Both the position numbers and the translations under genes were made by a program. Source: Pseudocercospora fijiensis CIRAD86 (lineage: Eukaryota; Ascomycota; Dothideomycetes; Mycosphaerellales; Mycosphaerellaceae). Taken from it: 64,000 nucleotides of DNA. Shown in pieces: positions 43,996 to 54,833 of the stretch. The notes under the pieces are model-generated. The model worked only from the letters and a program-made list of their open reading frames with translations, was not told the DNA's origin and did not search any database. Position 1 is the first letter of the stretch. Each line of letters starts with the position of its first letter. The stretch covers positions 1,529,337 to 1,593,336 of the forward strand of contig NW_006921532.1 of assembly GCF_000340215.1 (NCBI RefSeq). The letters are read 5' to 3'.

Positions 43996-44270
43996 TCAGA
44001 GCCTCAGCTGAGCCTGCTGGGCACGACGCATCATAGCTTGTTGCGAGCAAGGCTGACAGATCTGATTGGCGCTGACCCATTCGCGCTTGATAGACCAGGC
44101 GCCGAAGCATTGGTGATTGGGGTCGTTGCGAGCGAAGTGGCAGTGCTTGATGAGACGTCTACCGGCGTGGCCGCAGTGGAAGTGGATAACCTCGAACTTG
44201 AAGAGAGTGGTCAGCATTGCAAGTTTTAGTAAAGAATTGAGGCTTGTGATGATGAGCTTACTTGGCACAT
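43996..44270 (-). CDS. Small Cys/His-rich protein
   Basis: Two coding exons, 44270..44262 (ATG TGC CAA only) and 44196..43996, split by a 65-bp intron, give 69 residues. The protein has paired Cys and His (HFHCGH, KHCHF, NQICQPC) suggestive of zinc binding. It resembles small fungal proteins that begin MCQ/MCH and have a CGH motif. The 5' leader may contain another intron (GTTAGT...CCTTACAG near 44375-44405). A longer reading starting at about 44570 is possible. Function unknown. Confidence 0.5.
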
Positions 44271-45920
44271 GGCGTATCTGGAAGATGGTTTACGATTGAA
44301 GCTGAAGAGGTTCAAGGTGGTCTCTTCGCTCGGTTGGTAGCTTGATTGAGCTCTGCGAGTCGTGTTAGGTCCCGTCTGTAAGGAAAGCAGTTTGGATCCA
44401 TTGACTAACCTGATGCCCGCAAGCAAATCTGGCCGAATTACAGAAGTTCGAAGATCGAAGCAGTGAACCACCAAGGGAGTACGCAAACAGAAAAAAAGCA
44501 GAAGTCCAACGAAGAGGTCTGATACAGTTGTTGAGAGAAGCTGATGGTTGATAGTCAACAGAAAGTGGCATTCTGTTGGGCCTTTTATGTTCTTCGGACG
44601 TTATCATCAACAGACCCTCGACGCACGAGACTGCTGTAGCTCGACAGTACGTATTCCCACATCTTCACAGCAGTATGCGGCCGACGACAAGGCCTCCTGG
44701 TTCGGTATGCTTCTGAGCGCGTTCACCCTTCGAGATCGCATGCAGCATCGCATGTATGAATGACGCATGCAACAGTGCTGGGTCAAGTCCAGAGCAAGAG
44801 CTTGGGCGTGATGCTGTCCACGTCTATCGGCCTCGACCCACTACGAGGCTCGAATTGCTGTAGTGGCGATGCATGGCATGTTCTGGTTGCTCGTGCGGAG
44901 ACCTGTGGCACGTTCAAAGACTGGGTCGAGCCTAACACTGCCAGATTTCACGACTAAGACATCGCACAGGCAAGTATTGGATGATGAGAAATGAGACGTA
45001 GGGAAACAAAGACTGGCGGCACAAAGACGACCTGGGCAAGGTATGTACGCTGGGGTTGCGTGGGCGCGAGCTCGGGGCTTTTCGATCTATCATTTTCTGG
45101 GCATTGAAAGACGCGCTTGCCGCCGAACAATGCTTTGTAGACTTCGCGATCCCGCGATCTGCTCTGATCTCAGCTTCCCGTCTGCAGATAGGGGCCCTGG
45201 CATTCTTTCCCGTTCCGTGACAGGTGACAAAGGGACCCTGGTATGGACGCATGTCGTACATACCCGGGCCGTCTGTCCTGTAGCCCGGTATGCGCTCGAG
45301 CTAGCGGCAAGCGGCAAGTGAGCAGCTGCACATTGTCGAAGCGGCAACACACATCTGCAGAAGTAGTGCAGCCATCCATCGCGGACGCTGCCGCGAGGCC
45401 CTGGTTGTCGCTCGAGCGAACCTGGTTTTGTGCGCCGTGACAGATTCTGTCCCACAAGATCCCGTGGCAAATAGAAATTTCATGCTGCTTCAAGCCAGAA
45501 TCGCCTAAAATGTGATAGCCACTTGACATGCGAGGCTGCGTGCTTTACGCATGACATCCTGATCCTTGTACCGGAAGCAACCAGAATACCAGCCGCTCGG
45601 TGTCGATACGATATCATCCAAGCCTCGGCCGCCACGGCTTCAGTGGGAGATGTCGAGAAGGTGTATCGAGACACACCACACCATCTGGCCAGCATTTGGG
45701 AGATTCGCCGCTATGCGCAACTCCGTCACACACGGCGAGTGGTGGTCGACACGTCGTAGACAGTCGTCCAGTCTCGAGCATCGAGCGTGGAGCGCCCGAG
45801 CTCTGTACCCCGTGGCTCTATGCGCTTGAGCGTTGACGGGTAGTACTTCTGTACGCCCACAATGGTCTGACTGATGCTGTAAGACTAACCTGTGTGCAAC
45901 AAAGGATGTAAATGTACCTA
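44271..45920. other. 1.65-kb interval without clear gene
   Basis: Many overlapping open frames of 60-126 codons occur on both strands because the DNA is GC-balanced, but none has a recognisable domain, convincing splice structure or conserved pattern. It includes the leader of the small Cys/His gene at its left edge. Confidence 0.45.
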
Positions 45921-48206
45921 TCAAGACTTGCCACCTTTGCGACGAGCTCGCATCGCTCGTTTTCGTCCGATGATCTGGTTGCGCCGTGCCAACTTCTCAT
46001 CGACCGGCTTCTTCGGTTCTGGTTTCGTCTTCTTGTCCGACCTGGATACCGTTGCCTTCGAAGGCCGCACTGCATCGGAGTCTCTCTTGCGCTTCCGCGA
46101 GCTCGGCTTCTCGCCCTTTCGCTTAGCTTTGGACGGCTCACTTCCCTCGATGTGTGCATCTTCTGATGTCAAGCCCTGCTTGACAGCCTGGCTACGTGCT
46201 CTGGACTTCAGCTCCATTTCCTGCCTCCGTTTCACAACCTGCGCGTTCTCAATTGCGAATTCCACGATCAACCTCTTCTTCCGATCCTGGATCTCCTCTC
46301 GGCTGAGCTTGCCTTTACCTTCCTTATCCTTGACTTGATAGTCGATGGCATGTCCATTCAGCCATCGAAGACCCATCAGCGCGTTTCGGTGGGTGTGATA
46401 CTCAATGAAACCATAGCCTCGACTTCGACCAGCTCCACTCTCTTCGCTCACTTTGCTACCACCAGCACTCTCGAACACGACCTTGGCTTGCTTCACAATG
46501 CCCTTGCCGGCTTCCCTACGAGCTTTTTCCGCGGCCTGCATCTCGTCACCACCTCGCGCTAATTCTTCTTTCGATATTCTGCTCCGCTGTCCGTCCTTGA
46601 CCTCTGTTGCAAACCCGACAACAGCTGCTCGCGCCAGATCCTTTAGTTGTTTTGAGTCCACACTTCTCGGGATATTACGCACTGAAAGCCTCGTAAGGCT
46701 GAGACTCAATGAGGGGTTGCTCTCGATCAATTGTTTGCGTTGCTTTGCACTTGCTTCTCGCATAGCTCTTTCGGAGGGCGGCAGCTGTTCCCAGAGCTTG
46801 GATTTAGAGCTTATGGTACCCTCGGACAGCAGATAGAGCCTTCGCTTGTCGTTGTCTCTTTTGTAACGATGGTTCACACCCTCCTCGGTTAGCCTGTTCG
46901 CTTCGGACTTGTCGACAGCTCGTGTTACCTGCAGAACACGGCCATCAAGTGTGTACTGGCCTGTCGGGTCTGCCATGTCATTCTGCAGAATAGAATGGGG
47001 TGCCTGCACCGGTTTGACATCCTTGCCTTTCTCAGGCAAGCTAGCGGCTGGGCGTATCGGAGCGTTTCGCAGACATGCATCTGCATCTTCCTTGTTGTAG
47101 AAGCACACAAATCCAGTACCTTTGGAGCGTTCCGTACCATAGTCCATCACGACTCGGGCGTAGCGAGTGCTGCCGAATTGTTGAAAGTGGTCTTCCAGAT
47201 CCTCATCAGTGCAAGTGAATGGTAGATTGCGAATGAACAGAGTCTTCGACCGATCCTCAGATCTGTCTTGAACCTGCTGCTCCGATTCATCACCTAGGTT
47301 GACTTCAATGCTCTCGTCATCGTCATCGTCCACACCTCCCTCTTCGTCGTCATCGCTTTCGGTGCCTGAGACGTCGCTGGTGCTGTCGGAGCCACGACCC
47401 TGTTCATCCTCCATGAGATCCTCCTCGATTTCTGCTCCAACTTGGACACTTTCTCCATTCTCTTCTTGGTCCTGCGGCTGACTCTCGTAGACATCCTTCT
47501 CTACAGACCAATCTACCGCTAACGTCCTGCCATCTACTTCTTTACCATTTACTCCTTCGATCGCCTTCTCGGCATTCTTCCTTCCCCGCATGACCACAAA
47601 ACCAAATCCAGCCATGAGACCAGGTCCTTTCTTTGGAACGTAGGCTTGCTTCACTTTCCCGTAGCTTTGGAAAAGCCGCGTCAACTGCTCCGAGCCCTTG
47701 ATTGACCACGGCAGGTTGCGCACGATCAGCTTTGATGGCTGCGATGGCTGCCGCTCCTGCTCCTTCTTCTTCTGCGGTACACTTTCTCCATTTTCTCCAT
47801 TCCTGTGTCGCTTCTCGGCCACCTCTACTCGTAGCTTCTTGCCGTCAAGTACATGACCATTGAATTGCTTCTTTGCCTTGGCGGCATCCTCAGCATCGGC
47901 GAAAGTTACGAAGCCGTAGCCGCGACATTCCTTGGTGGCAGGGTCGATCACGGCAGTGGCATGCTTGACTGGGTATGCGTCCGAGAAGAGTCCGGTCAAG
48001 GACTCGCTAGTGGTTGAGACAGGAAGCGATCGCACGAAGAGTGAGCGACCTTGCTGTGTTGCATCTGCGTCTTTCTGTTCCTGCTGCCCATCGGCAGTTT
48101 GTGTCTTCATTTCTGCTTGTGACCCGGTGTCAACTTCTTCGGTATGCGTCTGCGTGACTATCGCGCCTCCATCGGAGCCACGTTGCTTCTTTCTTGCCGG
48201 CGCCAT
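45921..48206 (-). CDS. NOP4: Nucleolar four-RRM ribosome biogenesis protein (Nop4/RBM28)
   Basis: An intronless frame of 761 residues. Four RNA-recognition motifs: RRM1 about 55-130 (SLFVRSLPVS, GYGFVTF), RRM2 about 158-235 (KLIVRNLPWS, GFGFVVM), RRM3 about 321-440 (TLFIRNLPFT, GTGFVCF) and RRM4 about 515-650 (LSVRNIPRS, GYGFIEY). A long acidic linker (about 258-310) sits before RRM3, and a Lys/Arg-rich nucleolar-type tail (RKRKRDSD, GRKRAMRARRKGG) ends the protein. Length and order match yeast Nop4 and human RBM28, needed for 60S subunit assembly. ATG 48206 opens MAPARKKQRG. Confidence 0.93.
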   Translation of the reverse strand: MAPARKKQRGSDGGAIVTQTHTEEVDTGSQAEMKTQTADGQQEQKDADATQQGRSLFVRSLPVSTTSESLTGLFSDAYPVKHATAVIDPATKECRGYGFVTFADAEDAAKAKKQFNGHVLDGKKLRVEVAEKRHRNGENGESVPQKKKEQERQPSQPSKLIVRNLPWSIKGSEQLTRLFQSYGKVKQAYVPKKGPGLMAGFGFVVMRGRKNAEKAIEGVNGKEVDGRTLAVDWSVEKDVYESQPQDQEENGESVQVGAEIEEDLMEDEQGRGSDSTSDVSGTESDDDEEGGVDDDDDESIEVNLGDESEQQVQDRSEDRSKTLFIRNLPFTCTDEDLEDHFQQFGSTRYARVVMDYGTERSKGTGFVCFYNKEDADACLRNAPIRPAASLPEKGKDVKPVQAPHSILQNDMADPTGQYTLDGRVLQVTRAVDKSEANRLTEEGVNHRYKRDNDKRRLYLLSEGTISSKSKLWEQLPPSERAMREASAKQRKQLIESNPSLSLSLTRLSVRNIPRSVDSKQLKDLARAAVVGFATEVKDGQRSRISKEELARGGDEMQAAEKARREAGKGIVKQAKVVFESAGGSKVSEESGAGRSRGYGFIEYHTHRNALMGLRWLNGHAIDYQVKDKEGKGKLSREEIQDRKKRLIVEFAIENAQVVKRRQEMELKSRARSQAVKQGLTSEDAHIEGSEPSKAKRKGEKPSSRKRKRDSDAVRPSKATVSRSDKKTKPEPKKPVDEKLARRNQIIGRKRAMRARRKGGKS

Positions 48207-49275
48207 TTTGCAGAGTGACCCAAAGTGGATTCGCAGTCGTTCTGTGAACTTTTTTGCAAGAGCAAGGACGGACCCATGAATGGTTGCCGATTGGTGCGCT
48301 TAGAGCGCAGCTAGCGGGTGCTCCCGACGTACGCGACCACTCTTGCCTTGTCCTTCCTCGGTCTCGGATGAAACTGCCACGTACTTTCAGTCTTCTGATC
48401 GAGAAACGTTCTGGTCAAGGTCCTGCCTTGTGTTGCAGTAGACGTCGCGATCTCGAGTCATCAATTGTCTTGCAAACTTGGCGATCCGGCAATTTCGGAC
48501 CACGGCCAGATGAACTGAACTCACGTCAACGAAGTCATGTCGACGAGGACATCCTCGACTGCAGGCATTTTAACAGCAATTGCCTCTTCTGGTCCGGATA
48601 TCAGAACAGCTCGGTTGAACGAAGCTTAACAAGACGAATACGGAACGCCTATGAGCAAGGTGCTTCTCTGCGTGTCACGCCCCGAGTTGACATGATTTAT
48701 ATGGAGGTAATACAAAGGAGGATTGCTCTGGTGGTACCCAGCCCTGCCCAACAACGGCGTCCCTTGCAGTGGCTGCAATTCACTTACTTCATTTTAATGC
48801 ACACGTCAAAGATAGTAGCCGTGAAATTTTGCATTCAAAACGGTCTCACCGCGTTGCACGGTTTGGATCTTGTCCTGTATGATGCTGTATCCAGATTAGC
48901 AGAGCCGTGTCCTTCAACTCAGTAAAGCGTTGTCTTTTCACGGAATAGAGCCATGGCCTTCGAAGTAGCAGAGCCTTGTCCTTCAAATTAGCGAAAGGTT
49001 GCCCTCTCACTCAGTAAAGCCATGGCAAGTTTGTCAGCAGAACTACCAGGCGGTGATCAGACGAGATTTCAGAACTTTTCGGAGAAGGCCGCAAAGAATC
49101 CTGTTCCAATTTCCAAAAGACGAATGTCTGTATCCAGCAATTATGTCCGTACAATAGACAGATGCAGGTAGTCGTCCAGAAAAAGTTTCGTTCGAGTCAG
49201 CACAGACATGGAACATCGACAAGCATGTTCCGCCGTTTCGGTGTCCGGAGGAGTTTCAGATAGTTCAACCGGAAA
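48207..49275. other. Intergenic with an imperfect direct repeat
   Basis: NOP4 promoter side and further non-coding DNA. A long open frame of 223 codons here looks random. Two imperfect copies of a 60-68 bp unit lie at about 48898-49026. Confidence 0.45.
48898..49026. repeat. Imperfect tandem repeat of ~65 bp
   Basis: AGCAGAGCCGTGTCCTTCAA and AGCAGAGCCTTGTCCTTCAA head the two copies (48898 and 48967), each followed by a TAGCGAAAGG/CAGTAAAGCG-like segment and ending near GCCATGGC. Confidence 0.6.
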
Positions 49276-49605
49276 CTACGTATCTTTGGTCAGGCAAAAA
49301 GCCCGGTCTCTGCCCCAGCCAGGTGCGTGGGTGTGGACGAGCAAACTTTCCCAGCCCTCCGCTTTATAATCGATGGCACGTTGAAAGAAATTCCGGAGAG
49401 CGTCGAGTTCCTGGTTCGCCATCCAGCCGACTGCCGTTCCAATCACGAGTCTTCTTGTGAGAAATGCCCGGAATGGACTTAGAGCTCGACCGAGAGAGGT
49501 CTCAGGTGGTAGACAAATCATTCAGGCGTCATAGCTACTCGAACCGGCAAAGAGAATCAAAGCCGCAGCTTCCTCTAAGTCTGCAGGCACATCCTGTCTA
49601 GCCAT
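49276..49605 (-). CDS. Possible small two-exon gene
   Basis: ATG 49605 opens MARQDVPADLEEAAALILFA, which stops after 27 codons. A second frame ending at 49276 carries protein-like sequence (LSPFRAFLTRRLVIGTAVGW, then NQELDALRNFFQRAIDYKAE). A 54-bp intron, GTAGCT...GGTCGAG, would join them in frame to a protein of about 90 residues. Composition and helix-like patterns support coding, but the splice sites are weak and no family is recognised. Confidence 0.35.
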
Positions 49606-50908
49606 TATTCATGGACCGCAGCTTTGATTACTCTCAAAGGTCACATTCGCGAATAAGCCTCAAGAGAATGGTACATCCAGACGTGCAAGGCATAACTCCG
49701 CAAGGCATAACTCCATTGGGAGGAAGTCGCTGAAGGCATGGCGAAGCCCTATCCCGGCGCTATCGTTGGAGCTGTCGGCTGTCGACACGTCTGCCATCTC
49801 TCGCACACCTCGCTATGGGAACAGTATATATCTGCTGACCTCAAGATCCACTTCGGGCGCCTTGCTGTTGCGTCTGGCTTGCCCGTACCACTGTTCGCCT
49901 GTCGAGCTTCTGAGGGGGGCGGGTCACCCGGACGCAGAGAAATGGCGGTCAAGGTATGTTTCTGCAAAGTCGTGCATCGAAGGACGAAGCAATGTTGTAG
50001 GAAGTGCACGTTCTCATGGAGGATGGAATTACGGTGATGATGACAGGCTGCACGAGCCAGCAGGTCGTTCGTTCGACGCCCATGCCACGTGCTGGATCCT
50101 TGAAGGGTCGGATTGGCGCAATCATGGATGTTGAACAGCCGCCCGCGGACCAGGATCGTTGGTGGAGTGCATCGTAACGCCGGCCGAGTGATGTTGGCAG
50201 CTGGCATTGGGCTGAATGTGCCGCTGGTCCCTTGCGAGGCTGTTGCCAGAGTGTTGTCGTCGTTGTACATATATATCGCCAATTCGTTCGGCGAGACAGC
50301 GCCCATTCGCTCTGCACTGCACTGCACTGCACTGCACCGGCATTAGTTCAAGAAGACGGCTTGGGAGGCAACGTAGCGCAACCAGCCTCGCCCCGTCGAT
50401 CGAAGCGTCCGTTGGCGTCTCATTTCCCTCTCGCGGACACAGACTTGAGTCGCCGGCAAGGGAGAGGCGCAGTCAAACGCTCGGTCGACTCCTCCACCAC
50501 TCCTATCATACACCTGCAGTCACACGACAGCAGCAGCGTCGAGTACGCCTGTTTGTCCGAATCCAGAATCCCGAATCTCCCTCATTTGTGGCAGTCGCGC
50601 AAGCTCGCAACCCCACCAGCAATCCACGGTTCCGACACTTGCTTACCAGGAGCAACCAAGAGCGCTTTCCCTTACATTTATTCATTCACAGCCGCCGTCT
50701 CTCTACCACCTGCATTCCTCCGCTTGTCTTCCCCGACAACAACGGCCCATAGAGCGCGGCCAACTACCATACCCACGCTCCCTAACCGCACGCTCTACCC
50801 TTCGGAATAGCATGCATTTCGAGAAACACATATAGGAAGACACACTTCGGTTCAATGACCTCGTTACACCCAAGGAGACGGCGCGCATAATCAAGACGAG
50901 CGCCAGTG
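49606..50908. other. Intergenic, promoter of the gene at 50909
   Basis: 1.3 kb without a convincing gene. It includes a TGCAC pentamer run at about 50310-50337 and a TATA-like TACATATATATCG near 50267. The C-rich stretch up to 50909 is probably promoter and leader of the next gene. Confidence 0.45.
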
Positions 50909-52231
50909 ATGGCAGTACATCGTGGCATTCAATCGGCAATATTCTACTACCTTTCCTGCGCTCCCTGTGCAGATGCTCGTGTCAAGAAGAGGAGGAAGCG
51001 AGAGGCCGCAGAGTCTCGAAGGGACCGGCTCGCTCTTGAGCAGGATGAGAAGAACGTATACGTTCACCCCGGCGAGGCATCTACCACCAACCCAAATTGG
51101 CAAAGTGAAATCGAACTGGGACCTCACGGACGTCGCAAGAAGAAGACTGGTAACAGCAGTCAGCGCGGTCTGGCTCCAAGCCGGACCAGTAACAATGGAA
51201 GCACGAAGACGAGTTCGGTAGATCTCCCGCAAAGGTTGGGCAGTCAAGATAGCAGATGGAACCACAGGGTGTATCAGCGGGAGGACGAGGAGTTGTGGGG
51301 CTCGTCAAGCAATATGGGTGCATCGCTCTATGCAGGAAGCCTGAGACGGCCGGAAAGGGCGAAGACTGCAGACTCTTCGAGATCGAACGGCTCCAGCTAC
51401 TATGCTTCTCGCAATCCACCAGTGAACGACATGCACCCTGCTACCGTTACCAAGATCGCATCAAGAGAGGAGGTGATGTGGATGATGCAGCCACTTCCAG
51501 TGGCAGAAGTCATGAACGGGAAAGAGCGTGCGCCTAGAAGTCGGAGCGATAGTGGAGGCAGCCGGATGAGCCCTAGCAGTACGACTCTTTCCCGGGAGGT
51601 CAGCCACAGATTAATTGATCGCAAGCTTCATGCCGGGACATCTTCGGCAACTGCCATGTCTCGTGAAAGCTCTAGTCGAGGTTCGAACGGGAACGGCCAC
51701 AGTGGCCAGAGACATGACAGAATAAGCGAGCAAGATTTTGCCATCAGTCCTCCACGAGAGACGAGACATCCTTCCCATGGCCTGACGAAGGATAACTCAG
51801 ACGATTCTGCTGCGACAGTCATTAGGTCTCCCGAATTCACTCCAACGAGACTCGTGCCCCGTCGAGCTGCATCCCGACCACAGCTGTCGACAATCTTCTC
51901 TGATAATGATGTTCCTGCAGGACGTCCAAGCTCGGAATCGAGATCCCGGTCTGACAACGAGAACAACGTCCCAACACCGCATCAAAGCAGTGATGGCAGC
52001 ACGCATGATCCATTTGTGCAGCGCTCGACCATAGCAGTGCCAGACAAAGCGGTCACCACGAAGCCCGGAGGAATGACGCAAGGAAGGACTTTCGTGGCTC
52101 GTCACATTCATGAGGACAGCGAGGTCAGTATCAGAGATGAGAGTTGGTATGCGGAACACTTCGACCCTATAGAGTGGATTCACAAGCACACGATGCGTGA
52201 GGTCCATGGTAGGCGCTCGATGGATCTCTAA
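50909..52231 (+). CDS. Conserved-looking fungal protein of unknown function
   Basis: An intronless frame of 440 residues. The first 35 residues (MAVHRGIQSAIFYYLSCAPC followed by a KKRRKRE basic run) look like a conserved N-terminal element with a possible short membrane or palmitoyl-type Cys segment. The rest is Ser/Arg-rich and disordered. A folded-looking C-terminus (SWYAEHFDPIEWIHKHTMRE) ends it. The juxtaposed hydrophobic-Cys head and basic stretch suggest membrane association, but this is inference. No named domain recognised. Confidence 0.7.
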   Translation: MAVHRGIQSAIFYYLSCAPCADARVKKRRKREAAESRRDRLALEQDEKNVYVHPGEASTTNPNWQSEIELGPHGRRKKKTGNSSQRGLAPSRTSNNGSTKTSSVDLPQRLGSQDSRWNHRVYQREDEELWGSSSNMGASLYAGSLRRPERAKTADSSRSNGSSYYASRNPPVNDMHPATVTKIASREEVMWMMQPLPVAEVMNGKERAPRSRSDSGGSRMSPSSTTLSREVSHRLIDRKLHAGTSSATAMSRESSSRGSNGNGHSGQRHDRISEQDFAISPPRETRHPSHGLTKDNSDDSAATVIRSPEFTPTRLVPRRAASRPQLSTIFSDNDVPAGRPSSESRSRSDNENNVPTPHQSSDGSTHDPFVQRSTIAVPDKAVTTKPGGMTQGRTFVARHIHEDSEVSIRDESWYAEHFDPIEWIHKHTMREVHGRRSMDL

Positions 52232-52752
52232 TGATTTCCTTTTCTCTTGGATTGCAGTTGATCGTTTTTACTTTGGATATCGCAGCATCTGGCGTTGGAG
52301 GTTCTGAGTCTCTGTGCACATCTGGAGCGGTGGAGTGTTTCCAGCACGGCGTTCACGAGAAAGCACAACGGCAGGCCGGTTGTGATTGCATTAGGAAGTT
52401 CGTATATGGAAGTGGCTCAGACAGCACGCACCAGTGTGTGCGGAAAATGCCATTGTGCAGAGACACGACCAAAGGTGTATGTATATTAGAAGAGACCTAA
52501 GCCCCCAACGGCGAATGGTTGAAGTGGTCGTGCAATCAAGAAAGTCAGAAACCTAAGTTCATGGCAACTCACCGGAATCAGTGAAGTAGCGCTCCAACGC
52601 TCATGCATGCGCCGAATGCAACACTTGCAGACAAGCAAACAGTGAAGCAGCGCGTACAGCGCAACTCACTTCTGGAACTTGCAACATCAAAACATCGTAG
52701 CGCAAACAACAGTCGCTGTCTGTCTACAACGCATCAAGCATCAAGCATCGCA
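52232..52752. other. Intergenic, no feature seen
   Basis: 521 bp between plus-strand genes. An in-frame upstream ATG for the next gene lies at 52603. Confidence 0.45.
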
Positions 52753-53394
52753 ATGTCGTACCTGCCAAGGACTCCAAGCGACCGCCCTTCGACCAAACCA
52801 CTCAAGAGCATCCTCAAGAAGTCACCTCAGCTGCCTATCGAAGAGAGCGGCAATGGCAAAGCAAAGCCATACAGCTGGACGGGCTACAAAGGCAAAGCTG
52901 ACATCGAGGCGCGGCTCATGGCCAACAGAGCGAGGCAGCAAACTGAGCAAGGCACCGCTCTAGCTATGGAAGGAGCACAGCTCGACGATGCGCAGTCGAC
53001 TTTCGCATCTGAATCGCCAGTCCTGGGACAAGTTTGCGCCTTTGGCCATCAAGCGCCTGTCAATCCGACCAGGACTCGATGCTGCGGAAATGTCTACTGC
53101 TTTGACTGCGTCGTCCAACATGCCTCGCAGAAGGGGGCAAATTGTCCAAATTGTGGCCGGCTTATCAATCCACACGATCTGTTGGTCGTCGAGGACGCGG
53201 ATGCGTCGATTGGTTCGCCACGCCGCTCGGAAAGAATCGATTCAGCAGAGCCTACAGATCGAATGGCTGGCTATCCAAAGCTACCGACGTTCTCGGAAAC
53301 GAACAGATATCCGAATCTGTCAGCGTATGGTCATCAGGAGACGTCGAGCGCTACTACGCCGAGTGGGTCGGAGAAATGGTTCGGCGCTCGCTGA
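52753..53394 (+). CDS. RING-like zinc-binding protein
   Basis: The 213-residue frame starts at ATG 52753 (MSYLPRTPSDRPSTKPLKSI). An in-frame ATG at 52603 would give 263 residues, but its extra part is unlike a folded or conserved segment. Residues about 92-140 contain CAFGHQ, CCGNVYCFDC, H and CPNCG, spaced like a RING or RING-variant finger, suggesting a ubiquitin-ligase type role. The tail is Ser/Thr/Pro-rich and ends SGSEKWFGAR. Coding-like sequence continues downstream in another frame, so the 3' end may be mis-resolved. Confidence 0.65.
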   Translation: MSYLPRTPSDRPSTKPLKSILKKSPQLPIEESGNGKAKPYSWTGYKGKADIEARLMANRARQQTEQGTALAMEGAQLDDAQSTFASESPVLGQVCAFGHQAPVNPTRTRCCGNVYCFDCVVQHASQKGANCPNCGRLINPHDLLVVEDADASIGSPRRSERIDSAEPTDRMAGYPKLPTFSETNRYPNLSAYGHQETSSATTPSGSEKWFGAR

Positions 53395-54833
53395 GAGGTC
53401 GGGATGAAGTGGACTTGATGAGATTCCCGGACAGCTCTTTGGCATAGAAAGACTTCCCATAACTTCGAGTAGATGGGATCCGACCACAGCACAATGGCTT
53501 CATGGAAAGCCGAAGTTTAATAGCCAGAGAGGATCCGAAGTATCTGCTGCTGGCGTCTTCAACCAGGTCGAGGAATGGCTTGGCGCTGCCTGAGGAAGTG
53601 ATGCAATGGCGTAATCGTGGGCGACGTGGCGGCCTTACGATAGGTATGAGTTGGCTGCGGAGCTGCTGTCAAAGTACTGCCTCCAGTTTAGCCTCATCTG
53701 AGCATCTGTTCTCAAGACATCTTCGGATTCAGGAGAAGGGTGCTCGGCAATCGAGCACAAATGGATTTGTCAACAGTCGGTCCGTAGAATCCATGAGACC
53801 GTGCACCAAGAGTCACAGAGCGATCGTGTGTACAGTCGTGATGGACCAAGCACGTCGTGTAGCCTTCACGTGGAGATGCACCCGGTGTCCTGGAGCAAGA
53901 AGTCTTGAAAATCCTCGGAGACTTCTCCTCACACTGCGATAGAATGACCGTTGTTTCGTACGCACGTCCTCCATCACGAGTCTGAAAGTTTGCAGAAGAG
54001 ATCATGTGCGGTGAACACAGCAGGCAAGCGTAGGGCAGCGAGAAATCCTAATATCGTGAAAGGAAGAAGACTTAATTATCTAAGCTATATTGGGTCACCG
54101 TATCTATATTATAATTATTATTGCAGGGCCATACCAGGTATACTAGGTAATTTCAGGGACCGTTGGTCTTCCATGTCTAGCCTCAAAAGCGGCGTTTGCT
54201 TGTTTCTTCGCGGTCGTTGGTAGTTCGGGCACACGTTGCACCACGGTAGAATATGAATTTCATAAGGCCTCAGTGTGAAAATGTGAATGAAGATTTCTTC
54301 CAGCTCCTTCAGCCACGCGTCTCGGAGAGCGAGCGCTCGACACGGAAGGATGTATTGACGACAGAGTCGCATTCGGCCACGGGACACTGGCCGGGGCTCA
54401 GGAGACAGACGTGATGCTGGTAGAAACCAATCGGGATTGACGACCGTCCCTCCCTCCCGTACAGTGGTACTGCGGAACTTATTCTAGTGCACGCTCCCTT
54501 GGCTGCCGGGTGGAGATATTCTAATACCCGGCGTCGTGCTGCTCCGAGTCCATGACACTGCGTCGCACATGATCTGCGACCGTGCGCAACGACACCAACA
54601 CGAGCACCAAAATCTGTCGGCCACGTGTATGGATGCGCGACCGTCGCACTCTCAACGTCGGCAGTGCTACGTTCGACAGCAAGACTAAGATTGGCTTCAT
54701 ACACATGTACGATGGGCCGGAGGTAGAACACTGGATGACATCCACTTGCGCCTGAAAGGGCCGCTCTCTAGTCAGGCACTGCGACTGTCTGCATGCTAAA
54801 GGGCAACGCTGTTGCACGCACCGCAGCCACAAA
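53395..54833. other. Interval with a broken coding-like frame and AT-rich patch
   Basis: From 53408 to about 53940 one plus-strand frame reads like protein but contains stops (listed separately). An AT-rich patch lies at about 54080-54122. The rest up to 54834 is the promoter side of the alpha/beta hydrolase gene. Confidence 0.45.
53408..53940 (+). pseudogene. Coding-like frame with internal stops
   Basis: In a single frame, protein-like segments alternate with three or four stops: RWDPTTAQWLHGKPKFNSQR and VFNQVEEWLGAA, then RPYDRYELAAELLSKYCLQF, then VRRIHETVHQESQSDRVYSR and CSLHVEMHPVSWSKKS. Balanced composition over 500 bp in one frame is unlikely by chance. It may be a decayed gene, or exons of a gene (possibly the tail of the RING-like gene) whose introns I could not place. 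Confidence 0.35.

Noticed and set aside
48254..48925. 223-codon plus-strand open frame
   Set aside because: Composition looks random, no domain or repeat of family character, and it overlaps non-coding repeat DNA at its end.
50216..50810. Two overlapping 178-192-codon plus-strand frames
   Set aside because: Low-complexity C-rich promoter/leader DNA before the gene at 50909; no protein-like features.
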